Shown: in pieces, positions 35,525 to 44,792 of the stretch
How positions within the stretch are numbered: position 1 is the first letter of the stretch
How the letters are laid out: each line of letters starts with the position of its first letter
NCBI GenBank assembly: GCA_964527925.1
Contig: CAZGQO010000009.1
Coordinates: forward strand, 56,186 to 120,185
Direction of reading: 5' to 3'
DNA from: Ch128b sp964527925
GTDB taxonomy: Bacteria; Bacteroidota; Ignavibacteria; Ch128b
Length of the DNA: 64,000 nt
The notes under the pieces: generated by a model
Database searches by the model: none
What the model was told of the DNA's origin: nothing
What the model saw: only the letters and a program-made list of their open reading frames with translations
Translations under genes and position numbers: made by a program

Positions 35525-38500
35525 ATGAAAAAAGTTTTATTTATCATATTAATTCTTGTCTGGATTTCTCCATTGAATTCTCAGGAAATCAAGAAGGAAA
35601 AAACAAACCCACCAATCTACATTGCTTTTCTATGGCACATGCATCAACCAATTTATTGGCCTTATGAAAGTATCATTCAAACAGAACAAAACAATCGTTA
35701 TCCGTTTTCTGTCATTGATATTCACAATCAAAGGCGGGGACCATACACTTCTTGGCCAAAGAATGCAGTTCAAAAAGGAATTAATGCAAATTTACCTCAC
35801 TTTGGTGCTCAGGTTAGTTTTTCTGGTTCTTTGATTGAAAACTTAAATGTCCTTGAACAATCTGGAAATCAAAATTTTCAAAACTGGAAATCGCAATGGA
35901 ATTACATTAAAAATCAGTTCACTGCTTTAGGAAATCCAAGAATCGATATGGTTGGCTTAGGATATTTTCATCCATTGATGCCGTTAATCGATTACAACGA
36001 TATTCGTAGACAAATTCAAAAGCACAAAATGATTTTTAATCAGAATTTTTCCGGGGTCTACTCGAAAGGAATTTTTCCACCAGAGAATGCTTTTTCAGTT
36101 CGAATTATTCCAGCTTTAGTAGATGAAGGATTAAAGTGGGTTCTGGTTGATAATATTCATTTTGACCGTGCTTGTGAAGGCTATCCATATAGTACTTCAG
36201 GAAATCTTATCGAACCTAATAAAGCAGATGTTCAAAATCCAAATCCAAATGATTGGGTTCAGCTCAATGGACTCTGGGCACCAACTCGTAATTCAGCTCG
36301 ATGGGGAAGACAGCCGCATTATGTTGAGTATGTTAATCCATCAACGGGAGAGAAAAAAAGAATTATAGCAGTTCCTGCGGATAGGTATCTTGGTAACGAA
36401 GATGGAAGAGGTGGATTTGGTGCTTTGAATTACGAAGCTGTTTTAAGTCAGTTAGAAAGTTTTAATACAGATCCTCAACATCCGATTCTTGTTGTTCTTC
36501 ATCATGATGGTGATAATTACGGCGGCGGAAGTGAGTCTTACTACAATAACAATTTTCAAAATTTTGTAAACTGGCTACTTGCAAATCCCAATCGTTTTGT
36601 TTGCACAACAATTGAAGATTATCTTGAAATGTTTCCACCAGATACGAATGATGTAATTTATGTTGAAGATGGAAGCTGGAGTGGTGCAGATAATGGAGAT
36701 CCTGAATTTAAAAAATGGTTGGGCGATCCTGATGCAAATAATTATAGTCCAGATAGAAACAGCTGGGCAGTACTTACAGCCGCAAAAAATTTTGTTGAAA
36801 CTGCTCTTTCAATTAATCCTGATGATATCAGATCAAAGCTCGCATTAGATTATTTGCTGGTAGCTCAATCAAGTGATTATTGGTACTGGGATGGTTCTTT
36901 GAATGGAATCTGGGATTCACATCCAACAAGATCTGCAAATCAAGCAATTACTATGGCTCAGCAGGTCGCTGGCGTTGATAATGTTTCACCGACAATTTTT
37001 TCACCACAACGAGAACCTTATAATCCAGGCGGAACTGAATTCGGAATCCCACAACAAAATGATTTTAAAGTCTGGACTTATGTTTTTGATAAGAGTGGAT
37101 TGAAATCAGTAAAGTTAAAATATAGATATGATTATGATGGTGTTAATTCAAAGAGTTCAATTGATAATGAAACTTATGCAGGTGGACCTGAAGTTTCTGA
37201 CTGGGTTGAAGTAGAAATGAACAGTGTATTTATTCCTTCTCAAACAAATCCACAACCTTTATACAAAGCACGAGAGTATTTTGCTGAGATAACCGGCTTT
37301 AATAATAAATTGATTGATTATTATGTGGAAGCAATTGATAGTTTTGACAATATTGGTCGTTCTGAAATTAAGCATTTCTGGGTTGGGAATAATTCTTCAG
37401 GAAACACTGGAAATGTCAGCTGGCTGCCGGCTAATCCAACTAAAAATGATACAATATTAATTAAGGTTAGAAATGCAACAGTTGGTGCAAAACTTCATTG
37501 GGGAGTAAACAATTCTGGAAATAACTGGCAGACTCCACATCAGGTTTACTGGATTCCAGGCACAACACTTTATAATGGAATTGGTTCTGCAGTAGAATCT
37601 CCAATGATTGGTCCTGATTCAATTGGAATTCTTCGAATAAAAATTGGACCATTTAACAAACCAGAACAAACTGTAAATCGTGTGGCTTTTGTAATTCATT
37701 ATAATGATAATACATGGGATAATAATAGTGGTTCAGATTATCATATAAGTTTTGAAGGATCATCAAATCAATTTGTAATGGATGGGAAAGTTGATTCTTC
37801 AGCTCGAAAAATTTTATCAAATCAAAATATTGATTTATATCTTGACTGGAATGGAACAGAGTTGTATCTGGCAACTCAATCAGCACAGAGTCAGGGTAAA
37901 GATGTTTTTGTTTTTTTGACTGATTCACTAAAAAATTTGGTCAACGCTCCATGGGCAAAAATTGGAAGAGTAATTAACTGGGATGCATTTTTAGGGAACG
38001 AAAGCAGTAATAATTGGTCTGGTTGGTTTGATGCCAGCGGAGTTGTACAAAATGCATCGGGAAATTTTCTTGAAGGAACAATAAATCTTATTTCAGAATT
38101 TGGATATCTCCCATCGAAAATTTTTCTTGCCGTTGCACATTATCAAACAAATGATGGCGGTGGATTGATCGAACAATGTCCAGCAGGAAATGGAAATGGT
38201 GATATTGAAAGTTCAGAGTTTTATGAATTTGATTTTAATCTGACCGGAATCAAAAATGAGTTTGAGTCAATTTCAAATTTTGAATTATTCCAGAATTACC
38301 CCAATCCGTTTAATCCTGTTACAATTATCAGGTATTCTGTCAGGGAAAAAGGTCAGGTTAATTTGAGGATTTATGATGTCCTTGGAAAAGAAATAGTTAC
38401 ACTTGTTAATGAAGAAAAAGATAAAGGCAGATATAAAATAGAATTTGATGCAAATAAACATGGGTTAGGCAGTGGAGTTTATTTCTATCAATTGAAGTCA

Positions 38501-38542
38501 GGCAATTACACATCAATAAAGAAGATGATTTTGTTGAAGTAA
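35525..38542 (+). CDS. Secreted glycoside hydrolase family 57-like protein with T9SS sorting domain
   Basis: 1005 residues. Signal peptide to about residue 20. The GH57 domain (about 30-450) has motif 1 LWHMHQP (His38, His40), motif 2 SFSGSLIENL and motif 3 KGIFPPENAF (probable nucleophile Glu187); LHHDGDNYGGG is near its end. A middle region of about 450 residues has beta-rich Ig-like stretches (QREPYNPGGTEFG, SWLPANPTKNDTILIK, a DOMON-like SNQFVMDGKVDSSARK). It ends in a T9SS sorting domain, FELFQNYPNPFNPVTIIRYSV to KKMILLK. GH57 enzymes act on alpha-glucans (amylopullulanase, branching enzyme); exact specificity unknown. Followed by a palindromic repeat and the assembly gap. Confidence 0.88.
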   Translation: MKKVLFIILILVWISPLNSQEIKKEKTNPPIYIAFLWHMHQPIYWPYESIIQTEQNNRYPFSVIDIHNQRRGPYTSWPKNAVQKGINANLPHFGAQVSFSGSLIENLNVLEQSGNQNFQNWKSQWNYIKNQFTALGNPRIDMVGLGYFHPLMPLIDYNDIRRQIQKHKMIFNQNFSGVYSKGIFPPENAFSVRIIPALVDEGLKWVLVDNIHFDRACEGYPYSTSGNLIEPNKADVQNPNPNDWVQLNGLWAPTRNSARWGRQPHYVEYVNPSTGEKKRIIAVPADRYLGNEDGRGGFGALNYEAVLSQLESFNTDPQHPILVVLHHDGDNYGGGSESYYNNNFQNFVNWLLANPNRFVCTTIEDYLEMFPPDTNDVIYVEDGSWSGADNGDPEFKKWLGDPDANNYSPDRNSWAVLTAAKNFVETALSINPDDIRSKLALDYLLVAQSSDYWYWDGSLNGIWDSHPTRSANQAITMAQQVAGVDNVSPTIFSPQREPYNPGGTEFGIPQQNDFKVWTYVFDKSGLKSVKLKYRYDYDGVNSKSSIDNETYAGGPEVSDWVEVEMNSVFIPSQTNPQPLYKAREYFAEITGFNNKLIDYYVEAIDSFDNIGRSEIKHFWVGNNSSGNTGNVSWLPANPTKNDTILIKVRNATVGAKLHWGVNNSGNNWQTPHQVYWIPGTTLYNGIGSAVESPMIGPDSIGILRIKIGPFNKPEQTVNRVAFVIHYNDNTWDNNSGSDYHISFEGSSNQFVMDGKVDSSARKILSNQNIDLYLDWNGTELYLATQSAQSQGKDVFVFLTDSLKNLVNAPWAKIGRVINWDAFLGNESSNNWSGWFDASGVVQNASGNFLEGTINLISEFGYLPSKIFLAVAHYQTNDGGGLIEQCPAGNGNGDIESSEFYEFDFNLTGIKNEFESISNFELFQNYPNPFNPVTIIRYSVREKGQVNLRIYDVLGKEIVTLVNEEKDKGRYKIEFDANKHGLGSGVYFYQLKSGNYTSIKKMILLK

Positions 38543-38621
38543 AAGCACACTCCAGAATTTGCGGCTGAAGATTATTTAAAAATGGAATGAATGGATTAGT
38601 AATCTGTTTATAATATAAAAC

Positions 38622-38667
38622 TTGTAGGGTCGAGGCTTGCCTCGACCGCATTTCATGAATAAAACAT
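38622..38667 (+). repeat. Palindromic GTAGGG-type intergenic repeat at the left edge of the assembly gap
   Basis: TTGTAGGG (38622-38629) starts a palindrome, GGTCGAGGC / GCCTCGACC (38628-38636 and 38639-38647), with only two bases between the arms. It runs into the run of N. The inverted copy CCCTACAA (38774-38781) lies just beyond the gap. The remainder of this gene-free stretch, 38543-38968, holds nothing else I can support except a short AGCTAT/ATAGCT pair at 38881-38897. Confidence 0.65.
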
Positions 38668-38767
38668 NNNNNNNNNNNNNNNNNNNNNNNNNNNNNNNNN
38701 NNNNNNNNNNNNNNNNNNNNNNNNNNNNNNNNNNNNNNNNNNNNNNNNNNNNNNNNNNNNNNNNNNN
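38668..38767. other. Assembly gap, 100 N
   Basis: Exactly 100 undetermined bases, the usual placeholder for a scaffold join of unknown size, flanked on both sides by inverted TTGTAGGG/CCCTACAA sequence. The true gap may be larger and may hold a repeat copy or more. Confidence 0.97.
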
Positions 38768-38968
38768 CCCCTCCCCTACAATAAAAATATAGATACGATA
38801 AAAATTTTGAGACTCAAACTGACTTTTTCACAAATTCATGGTCAAATATAAAATTAATCAAGATCTTTTTTCACTTTGTGAGCTATGGGAGATAGCTTGA
38901 ATTAAAATGACCAATAGAAACTAAACAACTATTTCTTTATTTTTACAAAAACTTTTAAGCAGACTGAT

Positions 38969-40360
38969 ATGAAAAAAATCCTGATTCTTTTCTTAACCAT
39001 CTTTTTACAAGATTTTTTCGCACAGACAATTCCACAGGTTAACATTCCGCTTATTGTGACAGATGGAGTAAGATCAAAAACTTTGTTCTTCGGATTGGAT
39101 CCAACTGCAACCAATGGAATTGATAGTCATCTTGATGAAATGGAACAACCTCCACTTCCACCTTCAGGAATTTTTGATGTAAGGTTTATCGGATACGATA
39201 TCAATATCCCTGAACTTGGTGAAGGTGTATTAAAAGATTATCGATTTGGTATTGATACAACGAAAGGTGTCAGGCTTCATGAACTCAAATATCAGGTTGG
39301 AACTGGTACAACAATCACAATCAAATGGGATTTGCCTCAAGGCATTACAGGATTACTCCAAGATTTCTTTGGTGGAATTGTGGTGAACAAAAATATGATT
39401 GGAAAAGATAGTCTTGTTGTTTCAAATCCAGGAATAGTCAATAAATTAAAGATGACAATTACTTACAATCTGAATGGAAACATTTTACCATCAGCACCAA
39501 ATTTAATTTCGCCTGTAATTAATTCAATCAACATCCCAACAAATCCAGAGTTGAAGTGGACACAGGTCAGTGGATCTATTTATTATCACTTACAAATCGC
39601 TTTCGATTCTCTTTTTACAAATCTTGTTGTGAATGATTCAACAATTCAATCAAACATTATTCAAAAAAATCTTCAGAATGGGAAAAAATATTTCTGGAGA
39701 GTTAGATCTAAAAACAACGCTGGCTGGGGACCATTCTCTTCAACATGGAATTTTACAACGGTTGCGTCAGTCCCCGATAGACCGATTTTAAGGTCACCGC
39801 AAAAAGGTGCATTCGGAGTATCAGTACCAGTTCAATTTGAGTGGTTTTCTTCTTTGAATGCTGAAAATTATTCTTTGCTTGTTGATGAAGATTCAAGTTT
39901 TTCTTCACCAGTAATTTCTGAAACAGTTTTTGATACAAATTATTTTGCATCAAATCTGCTTCCCAACACAACTTATTTCTGGCAGGTTATTGCAAACAAT
40001 TTTGCAGGTTCAAGTCAACCATCTGAAATATGGTATTTCACAACTTTAACCACATCGGTTGAAGATCATCTGGCAGCCGAAGGATTTTATCTTTCACAGA
40101 ATTTTCCAAATCCGTTCAACTCGAGTACAAAAATTTTTTTTCGTCTTCCAGAAGAGTCATTCACAAAACTGATTGTTTACAATTCGCTTGGTGAGATAAT
40201 CGCAAATCCAATCAATGAAGATTTAGAAGCAGGCAGTTATGAAATAGAATTAAATCTCAAAAGTTTAGAGATCAACAATAATCTGACAAGTGGAATTTAT
40301 TTTTATCGTATTCTCACTCCAGAATTTAGTGATGTAAAAAAAATGATTTATCTGAAATGA
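38969..40360 (+). CDS. Secreted fibronectin type III protein with T9SS sorting domain
   Basis: 463 residues. Signal peptide ending FFAQ. A beta-rich N-terminal domain (about 25-170) containing SKTLFFGLDPTATNGID and TTITIKWDLPQGITGLL, then two Fn3 domains (about 172-263: PNLISPVINSINIPTNPELKW; and 265-355: DRPILRSPQKGAFGVSVPVQFEW) ending in TTYFWQVIA-like strands. T9SS domain from about 370: FYLSQNFPNPFNSSTKIFF to KKMIYLK. It is the first gene of a plus-strand group with the TlpA, beta-barrel and Omp28-like genes. Role unknown, possibly cell-surface adhesion. Confidence 0.83.
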   Translation: MKKILILFLTIFLQDFFAQTIPQVNIPLIVTDGVRSKTLFFGLDPTATNGIDSHLDEMEQPPLPPSGIFDVRFIGYDINIPELGEGVLKDYRFGIDTTKGVRLHELKYQVGTGTTITIKWDLPQGITGLLQDFFGGIVVNKNMIGKDSLVVSNPGIVNKLKMTITYNLNGNILPSAPNLISPVINSINIPTNPELKWTQVSGSIYYHLQIAFDSLFTNLVVNDSTIQSNIIQKNLQNGKKYFWRVRSKNNAGWGPFSSTWNFTTVASVPDRPILRSPQKGAFGVSVPVQFEWFSSLNAENYSLLVDEDSSFSSPVISETVFDTNYFASNLLPNTTYFWQVIANNFAGSSQPSEIWYFTTLTTSVEDHLAAEGFYLSQNFPNPFNSSTKIFFRLPEESFTKLIVYNSLGEIIANPINEDLEAGSYEIELNLKSLEINNNLTSGIYFYRILTPEFSDVKKMIYLK

Positions 40361-40385
40361 AAATCTAATCAAAGGGAGGAGTTTA

Positions 40386-40877
40386 ATGAAACAGCTGCAA
40401 AAATTTTTGATTATTCTATTTATCCTTCAAATTACCTACGCTCAAGAGAAGAACATTCCTGATTTTAAACTTGAATCGATAAACGGTGATAGAATCAATT
40501 TTTATGATTTATTAAGAACTGGTCCTGTTTACATAAATTTCTGGGCATTGTGGTGCGTTCCCTGCCGTGCGGAGTTAAAAGCGTTACAATCGCTTCATGA
40601 TACATATAAGAACAAAGGAATTAATATCATTGCTGTAAATATCGATTTGCCTCGCAGCAGTTCAAAAGTGAAATCATTTATTTCTTCACAGAAGTATAGC
40701 TTTCCGGTCTTTTTAGATCAGAATCAGGAAGTTTTTCAGAAACTAAATGGAAAAAGTTTACCTTTTTCTTTGTTGATCGATACAGATGGTAAAATTGTAA
40801 AAGTAAGAAATAGTTATCTTCCTGGTGATGAAAAGGAAATAAGCAAAGATATTGAATCTCTTCTTTCACGAAAATAA
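40386..40877 (+). CDS. TlpA-like periplasmic thiol-disulfide oxidoreductase
   Basis: 163 residues. Signal peptide (ends ITYAQ) and a thioredoxin fold with active site WCVPC (FWALWCVPCRAELKALQ), then NIDLPRSSSKVKSF and the cis-Pro-containing KSLPFSLLID. Such proteins reduce or oxidise periplasmic thiols, often in cytochrome c maturation or envelope stress. It lies between the Fn3 T9SS protein (25 bases) and the beta-barrel gene, with AGGAGG at its start, so it is in that operon and may handle the Cys pair of the neighbouring Omp28-like protein. Confidence 0.88.
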   Translation: MKQLQKFLIILFILQITYAQEKNIPDFKLESINGDRINFYDLLRTGPVYINFWALWCVPCRAELKALQSLHDTYKNKGINIIAVNIDLPRSSSKVKSFISSQKYSFPVFLDQNQEVFQKLNGKSLPFSLLIDTDGKIVKVRNSYLPGDEKEISKDIESLLSRK

Positions 40878-40898
40878 ATTCTTCAATGGGAGGTCGAA

Positions 40899-42518
40899 TT
40901 GAACAGAATTTTAATGTTCTTCATCCTTTATGCATTCCCGATTTACTTTCTCACAGCTCAAAACTTTTCAACCTCAGTTTCAAATTATTTTAAAGCAGGG
41001 AATGGATTTGAGTTTGTTGGAGAAAGTCAAACAAAACAAAAGAAGAATTACTTTGACAATTTTTCTGAAGTCAGACTTTTTTCACAAAAATTAAATTTAG
41101 GATTCAGATTGGAATACAGTAATCCTCCTGAGTATGGATTAAACTTTATTGGCTTAAGAAAAAAGTATATCGAGTTTAGTACAGGCAATTTGAATTTGAG
41201 AGCAGGTGATTTTTATGCTTTATTTTCGAAGGGATTAACTCTTAATCTTTTTGAAAACCGAAATCTTGCTTTTGATAATGGTATGGAAGGTTTTAGGGCG
41301 ATTTATGAGAACAACTTTATAAAGGCTCAATTACTTGGTGGTGATTTGAATTTTCTCGAACCATTAAGTATTTATCTTGAAAGTTCAAGGTATGAAAAAT
41401 ATAAAATTAGATCTGTTTCATTGGAGTTGAAGCCAATTAAATTTTTTAATGCAGGAATTAATTACACCTGGGCAGAAGGTTTCCTTCCATCGGTAATTTC
41501 AAGAATTGATACAACCGAAAATAATATTCCTGAGTTTTTCACTAAAATAAAATTAGGTCAGTTTGATCTATTTGCTTCGTATGCAATTAAAAGGACAAGC
41601 GTAGCCGGTAAAGATTCATCAAAAGGAAGCGGGTTTTATGGATATTTATCTTATGCTGATGAAGGATTCGGTGTGATTTTTGAGTATAAAGATTACAGAT
41701 TTGATGTAGTTGATCCTTTAAGAAGAAGTGATGTTTTCAGACCAACTCGGGCACTTCCAATTCAAAATCCTCCAATCGTTCATAAAGAACATATTTTCGC
41801 TCTGACTCAAAGATTTCCTCATGTTGTTGATTTTAATGATGAAGTTGGTTTTCAGATTGATGCTTTTTATTCTTTAAGTGATAATCTTACTATCAATACA
41901 AATCTTTCACTTGCTTCTCGACATTATGATTATGAATTAGATCCGAACACATTTCAATTCGTTAGAAAAAAAGTAGGAAGTGATATTTTCCCTTCACTTA
42001 ATAAATTAAGATCACCATTCTGGGAAATATACTTGGATGTTGAATATTTTCTGCCTGATGAAATTGATTCCTATCTTAGAATAGGATTTAATCGAAGAAG
42101 TGAGACTGTTAATGACCCGATGAATTTCTTTAATCCAATTCAACCTTTGAGAATCACAACCATTCCTCTTGAATTTCAAAAAGTCTGGTCTGAAAAGCTT
42201 AGTTCAAAATTTGTATCTGAATCACAATGGGTTTTCGAATTTCCACAGAATGAAAGATTCTTCAATCAGTATTTTATGTTTGCAATCACTTTTTATTCAA
42301 AATTGACTCTCGGTTTTCGTTGTGAGTTAACAACGAATAAATTTGAAACCGGTAATAGAAAGAACTGGTTTCTTTTTGAAGGTGGTTTTAGATTTGAAGA
42401 GAACAATTTAATTATTAGCTATGGAAAGGAAAGAGGAGGAACGGTTTGCTCAAATGGAATTTGCCGACAGGTTTTACCATTTGACGGCTTTAGATTATCT
42501 CTAACGACAAATCTTTAA
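40899..42518 (+). CDS. Outer membrane beta-barrel protein (DUF6029-like)
   Basis: 539 residues. It starts at TTG 40899, supported by GGGAGG 6 bases upstream; the next ATG (40914) would cut the signal peptide. The signal ends FLTAQ, followed by a barrel with alternating amphipathic strands (FGVIFEYKDYRFDVVD; IGFNRRSETV; LGFRCELTTN). The sequence resembles DUF6029 proteins of Bacteroidota. A CSNGICRQ pair near the C-terminus could form a disulfide. It sits between TlpA and an Omp28-like cargo, suggesting an outer-membrane partner. Confidence 0.65.
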   Translation: MNRILMFFILYAFPIYFLTAQNFSTSVSNYFKAGNGFEFVGESQTKQKKNYFDNFSEVRLFSQKLNLGFRLEYSNPPEYGLNFIGLRKKYIEFSTGNLNLRAGDFYALFSKGLTLNLFENRNLAFDNGMEGFRAIYENNFIKAQLLGGDLNFLEPLSIYLESSRYEKYKIRSVSLELKPIKFFNAGINYTWAEGFLPSVISRIDTTENNIPEFFTKIKLGQFDLFASYAIKRTSVAGKDSSKGSGFYGYLSYADEGFGVIFEYKDYRFDVVDPLRRSDVFRPTRALPIQNPPIVHKEHIFALTQRFPHVVDFNDEVGFQIDAFYSLSDNLTINTNLSLASRHYDYELDPNTFQFVRKKVGSDIFPSLNKLRSPFWEIYLDVEYFLPDEIDSYLRIGFNRRSETVNDPMNFFNPIQPLRITTIPLEFQKVWSEKLSSKFVSESQWVFEFPQNERFFNQYFMFAITFYSKLTLGFRCELTTNKFETGNRKNWFLFEGGFRFEENNLIISYGKERGGTVCSNGICRQVLPFDGFRLSLTTNL

Positions 42519-42528
42519 TGGAGGTTTT

Positions 42529-44184
42529 ATGAAATCAGTTATTAATTTTCTGGTTATTTTTTTCTTGACAGTTACTTCTTCCTTTTCTTTCGATAGAACT
42601 GTATTAGCAGAAATTTTCACAAGCACAACCTGTGGACCATGTGCAAGTCAAAATCCATATTTCGATAGCTGGTTAAAAAATTATTCGAACAAAAACAGAG
42701 TAGCCGTAATTAAATATCATGTCTGGTGGCCCTCTCCAGGCAACGATCCATTTTATTGGGCTAATACAACAGAAAACTCTGTAAGGACAAATTACTATTT
42801 CCCTGGTTCAAAGTATGTTCCTCATGGAATGATTAATGGAACTGCTGATGGTCAATCTTCTGCAGGAACATGGATTGTATTAGTTCAAAATTCAATTCTT
42901 TCTCAAAGTCAGTTCGATATAAAAATTCTTGGAAATGTCGATGAAACCAGTGGTGGAAATTTAACTATTAAAGTCACAGCAGATAATAATCCAATTCCTT
43001 CAGGAGATTTAAGATTACATGTTGCTGTAGTTGAATCAAACATTAATTACACTGGACCAAACAGTGATCCAATTCATAATTATGTTATGAGGAAAATGTA
43101 TCCAGATCATAACGGTGAATCATTTACAATCAATCCAAACGAGACAAAAACTTTTACTCGTGTTTTTAACTGGAATTCAAGCTGGAATCTTTCGAATTCA
43201 GAAATAGTTGCTTTCATTCAAAACAACGATACAAAAGAAGTTTATCAGGCTGCAATCAGGAGAGCTAATATTTATCTTGCTGCACCGACACAAAATTTTC
43301 CGCCGAACAATAATCGCAATCAACCAATTAGCATAACATTGAAATGGAACAGAAACTCACAGGCAATTAATTATGGTCTTGAAGTCGCAACGGATAGTTT
43401 GTTTACAAATAAAATTTTTTCAGATACAACATTAACAGATACATTCAAAATCTTACTAAAACTACAAAAAGAAACCTGGTATTATTGGCGAGTAAAAGCT
43501 ATTTCAAGTTATTCATCGAGCGATTGGTCTTCAGCATGGAAATTTAAAACTCTTCCTAATTCAGCACCTCAACAGGTACAGTTAATATATCCATCACCTG
43601 ATTCACTTTTACTTAATCCTCAAACAATTCTTTTCAAATGGTTTCAATCATTTCCTGATGTTGAAGAATACAGGATTCAAGTTGCAGATGATTCAATGTT
43701 TAATTCCATATTGGCAGATACTACAACTATTGATACAACAATCTATTTATCATGGTTTGGTTGGTATGGTATTGAAGATAATTACTGGAGAGTTATCGCA
43801 CGAAATGGTATGGGCTGGGGAGTTCCAAGTGATACACGAAAGTTTATGATTCTACTTACAAATGTTGATGATGAATCTTATCCAGAAGATTTTGTTCTTT
43901 ATCAGAATTACCCGAATCCGTTCAACTCGAGTACAAAAATTAGATTCACAATTCCATCTTCCTCAAGTGATGTGAACAATACTGTACCTGTCAAATTAAA
44001 AATTTATGATTTATTCGGCAGAGAAATCCAAACTATGGTTGATGATAAATTTTCTTCAGGTTCTTATGAAGTAGAATTTTCAATTGATAAAAAGAAAAAT
44101 AATTTAATTTCGAGTGGGGTCTATATTTATCAACTCAAAGCTGGAAATGTCTCTTTATCCAGAAAGATGATTTATTTAAAATAG
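42529..44184 (+). CDS. Omp28-related thioredoxin-like protein with Fn3 domains and T9SS sorting domain
   Basis: 551 residues. Signal peptide ending SFSF. The N-terminal domain (about 20-240) is Omp28-like, with VLAEIFTSTTCGPCASQNPYFD carrying a CGPC redox motif, then KYHVWWP and YVPHGMINGTA. Two Fn3-like domains follow (about 250-345 PTQNFPPNNNRNQPISITLKW; 350-445 QVQLIYPSPDS). The T9SS domain is VLYQNYPNPFNSSTKIRF to RKMIYLK. Translation begins 10 bases after the barrel gene, with GGAGG. A secreted surface protein with a possible redox function; target unknown. Confidence 0.85.
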   Translation: MKSVINFLVIFFLTVTSSFSFDRTVLAEIFTSTTCGPCASQNPYFDSWLKNYSNKNRVAVIKYHVWWPSPGNDPFYWANTTENSVRTNYYFPGSKYVPHGMINGTADGQSSAGTWIVLVQNSILSQSQFDIKILGNVDETSGGNLTIKVTADNNPIPSGDLRLHVAVVESNINYTGPNSDPIHNYVMRKMYPDHNGESFTINPNETKTFTRVFNWNSSWNLSNSEIVAFIQNNDTKEVYQAAIRRANIYLAAPTQNFPPNNNRNQPISITLKWNRNSQAINYGLEVATDSLFTNKIFSDTTLTDTFKILLKLQKETWYYWRVKAISSYSSSDWSSAWKFKTLPNSAPQQVQLIYPSPDSLLLNPQTILFKWFQSFPDVEEYRIQVADDSMFNSILADTTTIDTTIYLSWFGWYGIEDNYWRVIARNGMGWGVPSDTRKFMILLTNVDDESYPEDFVLYQNYPNPFNSSTKIRFTIPSSSSDVNNTVPVKLKIYDLFGREIQTMVDDKFSSGSYEVEFSIDKKKNNLISSGVYIYQLKAGNVSLSRKMIYLK

Positions 44185-44231
44185 TTTCGAAATTGATTTC
44201 AAAGATTATCAGAAATAAGAAGGTAAAGTGA

Positions 44232-44549
44232 ATGGGTCAGATTGTTTTCTGGGGATTGGTGAGATTAGCTTTGACTATGATAGTTTTATGGATTTTATAT
44301 TTTCATCTTCCGTATGGAACCTGGTGGGTACTTGGAATTGTTTCGTTGTATGTAGTTATAATTCATCCAGCAATTATCCAATACGATATGTTTAGAGAGA
44401 AAAATAAAACTGTAATCGAATCAACTCTTTGCTCTTCTTGTCTTTATTTTGATGAGACGGCAGTTTTGTGCACAAAACTGGATGAACATCCAACTGAAAA
44501 GTACCTTCCATGTGAAGGCGAACTCTGGGAACCAAAAGAAATGGAGTGA
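44232..44549 (+). CDS. Small membrane protein with C-terminal four-cysteine motif
   Basis: 105 residues. Two membrane helices (about 4-25 and 30-50) are followed by a soluble tail with CSSCLYFDETAVLC and LPCEGELW, four Cys that could bind zinc or an Fe-S cluster. No family recognised. It follows the Omp28-like gene by 47 bases and its stop overlaps the region of the next small gene's start. The topology suggests a cytoplasmic or periplasmic metal-binding tail. Confidence 0.6.
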   Translation: MGQIVFWGLVRLALTMIVLWILYFHLPYGTWWVLGIVSLYVVIIHPAIIQYDMFREKNKTVIESTLCSSCLYFDETAVLCTKLDEHPTEKYLPCEGELWEPKEME

Positions 44550-44551
44550 CA

Positions 44552-44785
44552 ATGCCAAAGAAAAAAATTAAAAAAGTTGATGAAATTGATCTTGCAGAAG
44601 AAAAACCAGACTTAAAGTTTTGTACTGAGTGCGGAGATGTTCTTGAAGATTTTTCTGTTTCTGAAGAAGCAAAAAATCCTGAATCAGTAAAAGCTAATTT
44701 TCACAATTGTAAGAAGAAAGGAAAATTTAAAGGAGATGTTTGTTCGAAAATGTATATAATTTCGCCAGCTCCTGAAGAAGAATAA
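44552..44785 (+). CDS. Small acidic zinc-ribbon-like protein
   Basis: About 77 residues from ATG 44552 (GGAG upstream). A charged N-terminus (MPKKKIKKVDEID) is followed by KFCTECGDVLEDF and later HNCKKKG and DVCSKMYI, giving four Cys in a C-x2-C ... C ... C arrangement like a zinc ribbon. Function unknown. It is the last gene of this plus-strand group and converges with the nuclease gene, 7 bases apart. Confidence 0.55.
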   Translation: MPKKKIKKVDEIDLAEEKPDLKFCTECGDVLEDFSVSEEAKNPESVKANFHNCKKKGKFKGDVCSKMYIISPAPEEE

Positions 44786-44792
44786 TTTAGGT

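Noticed and set aside
38881..38897. Short AGCTAT/ATAGCT inverted repeat
   Set aside because: Six-base arms only, no T tract, likely chance in AT-rich DNA.
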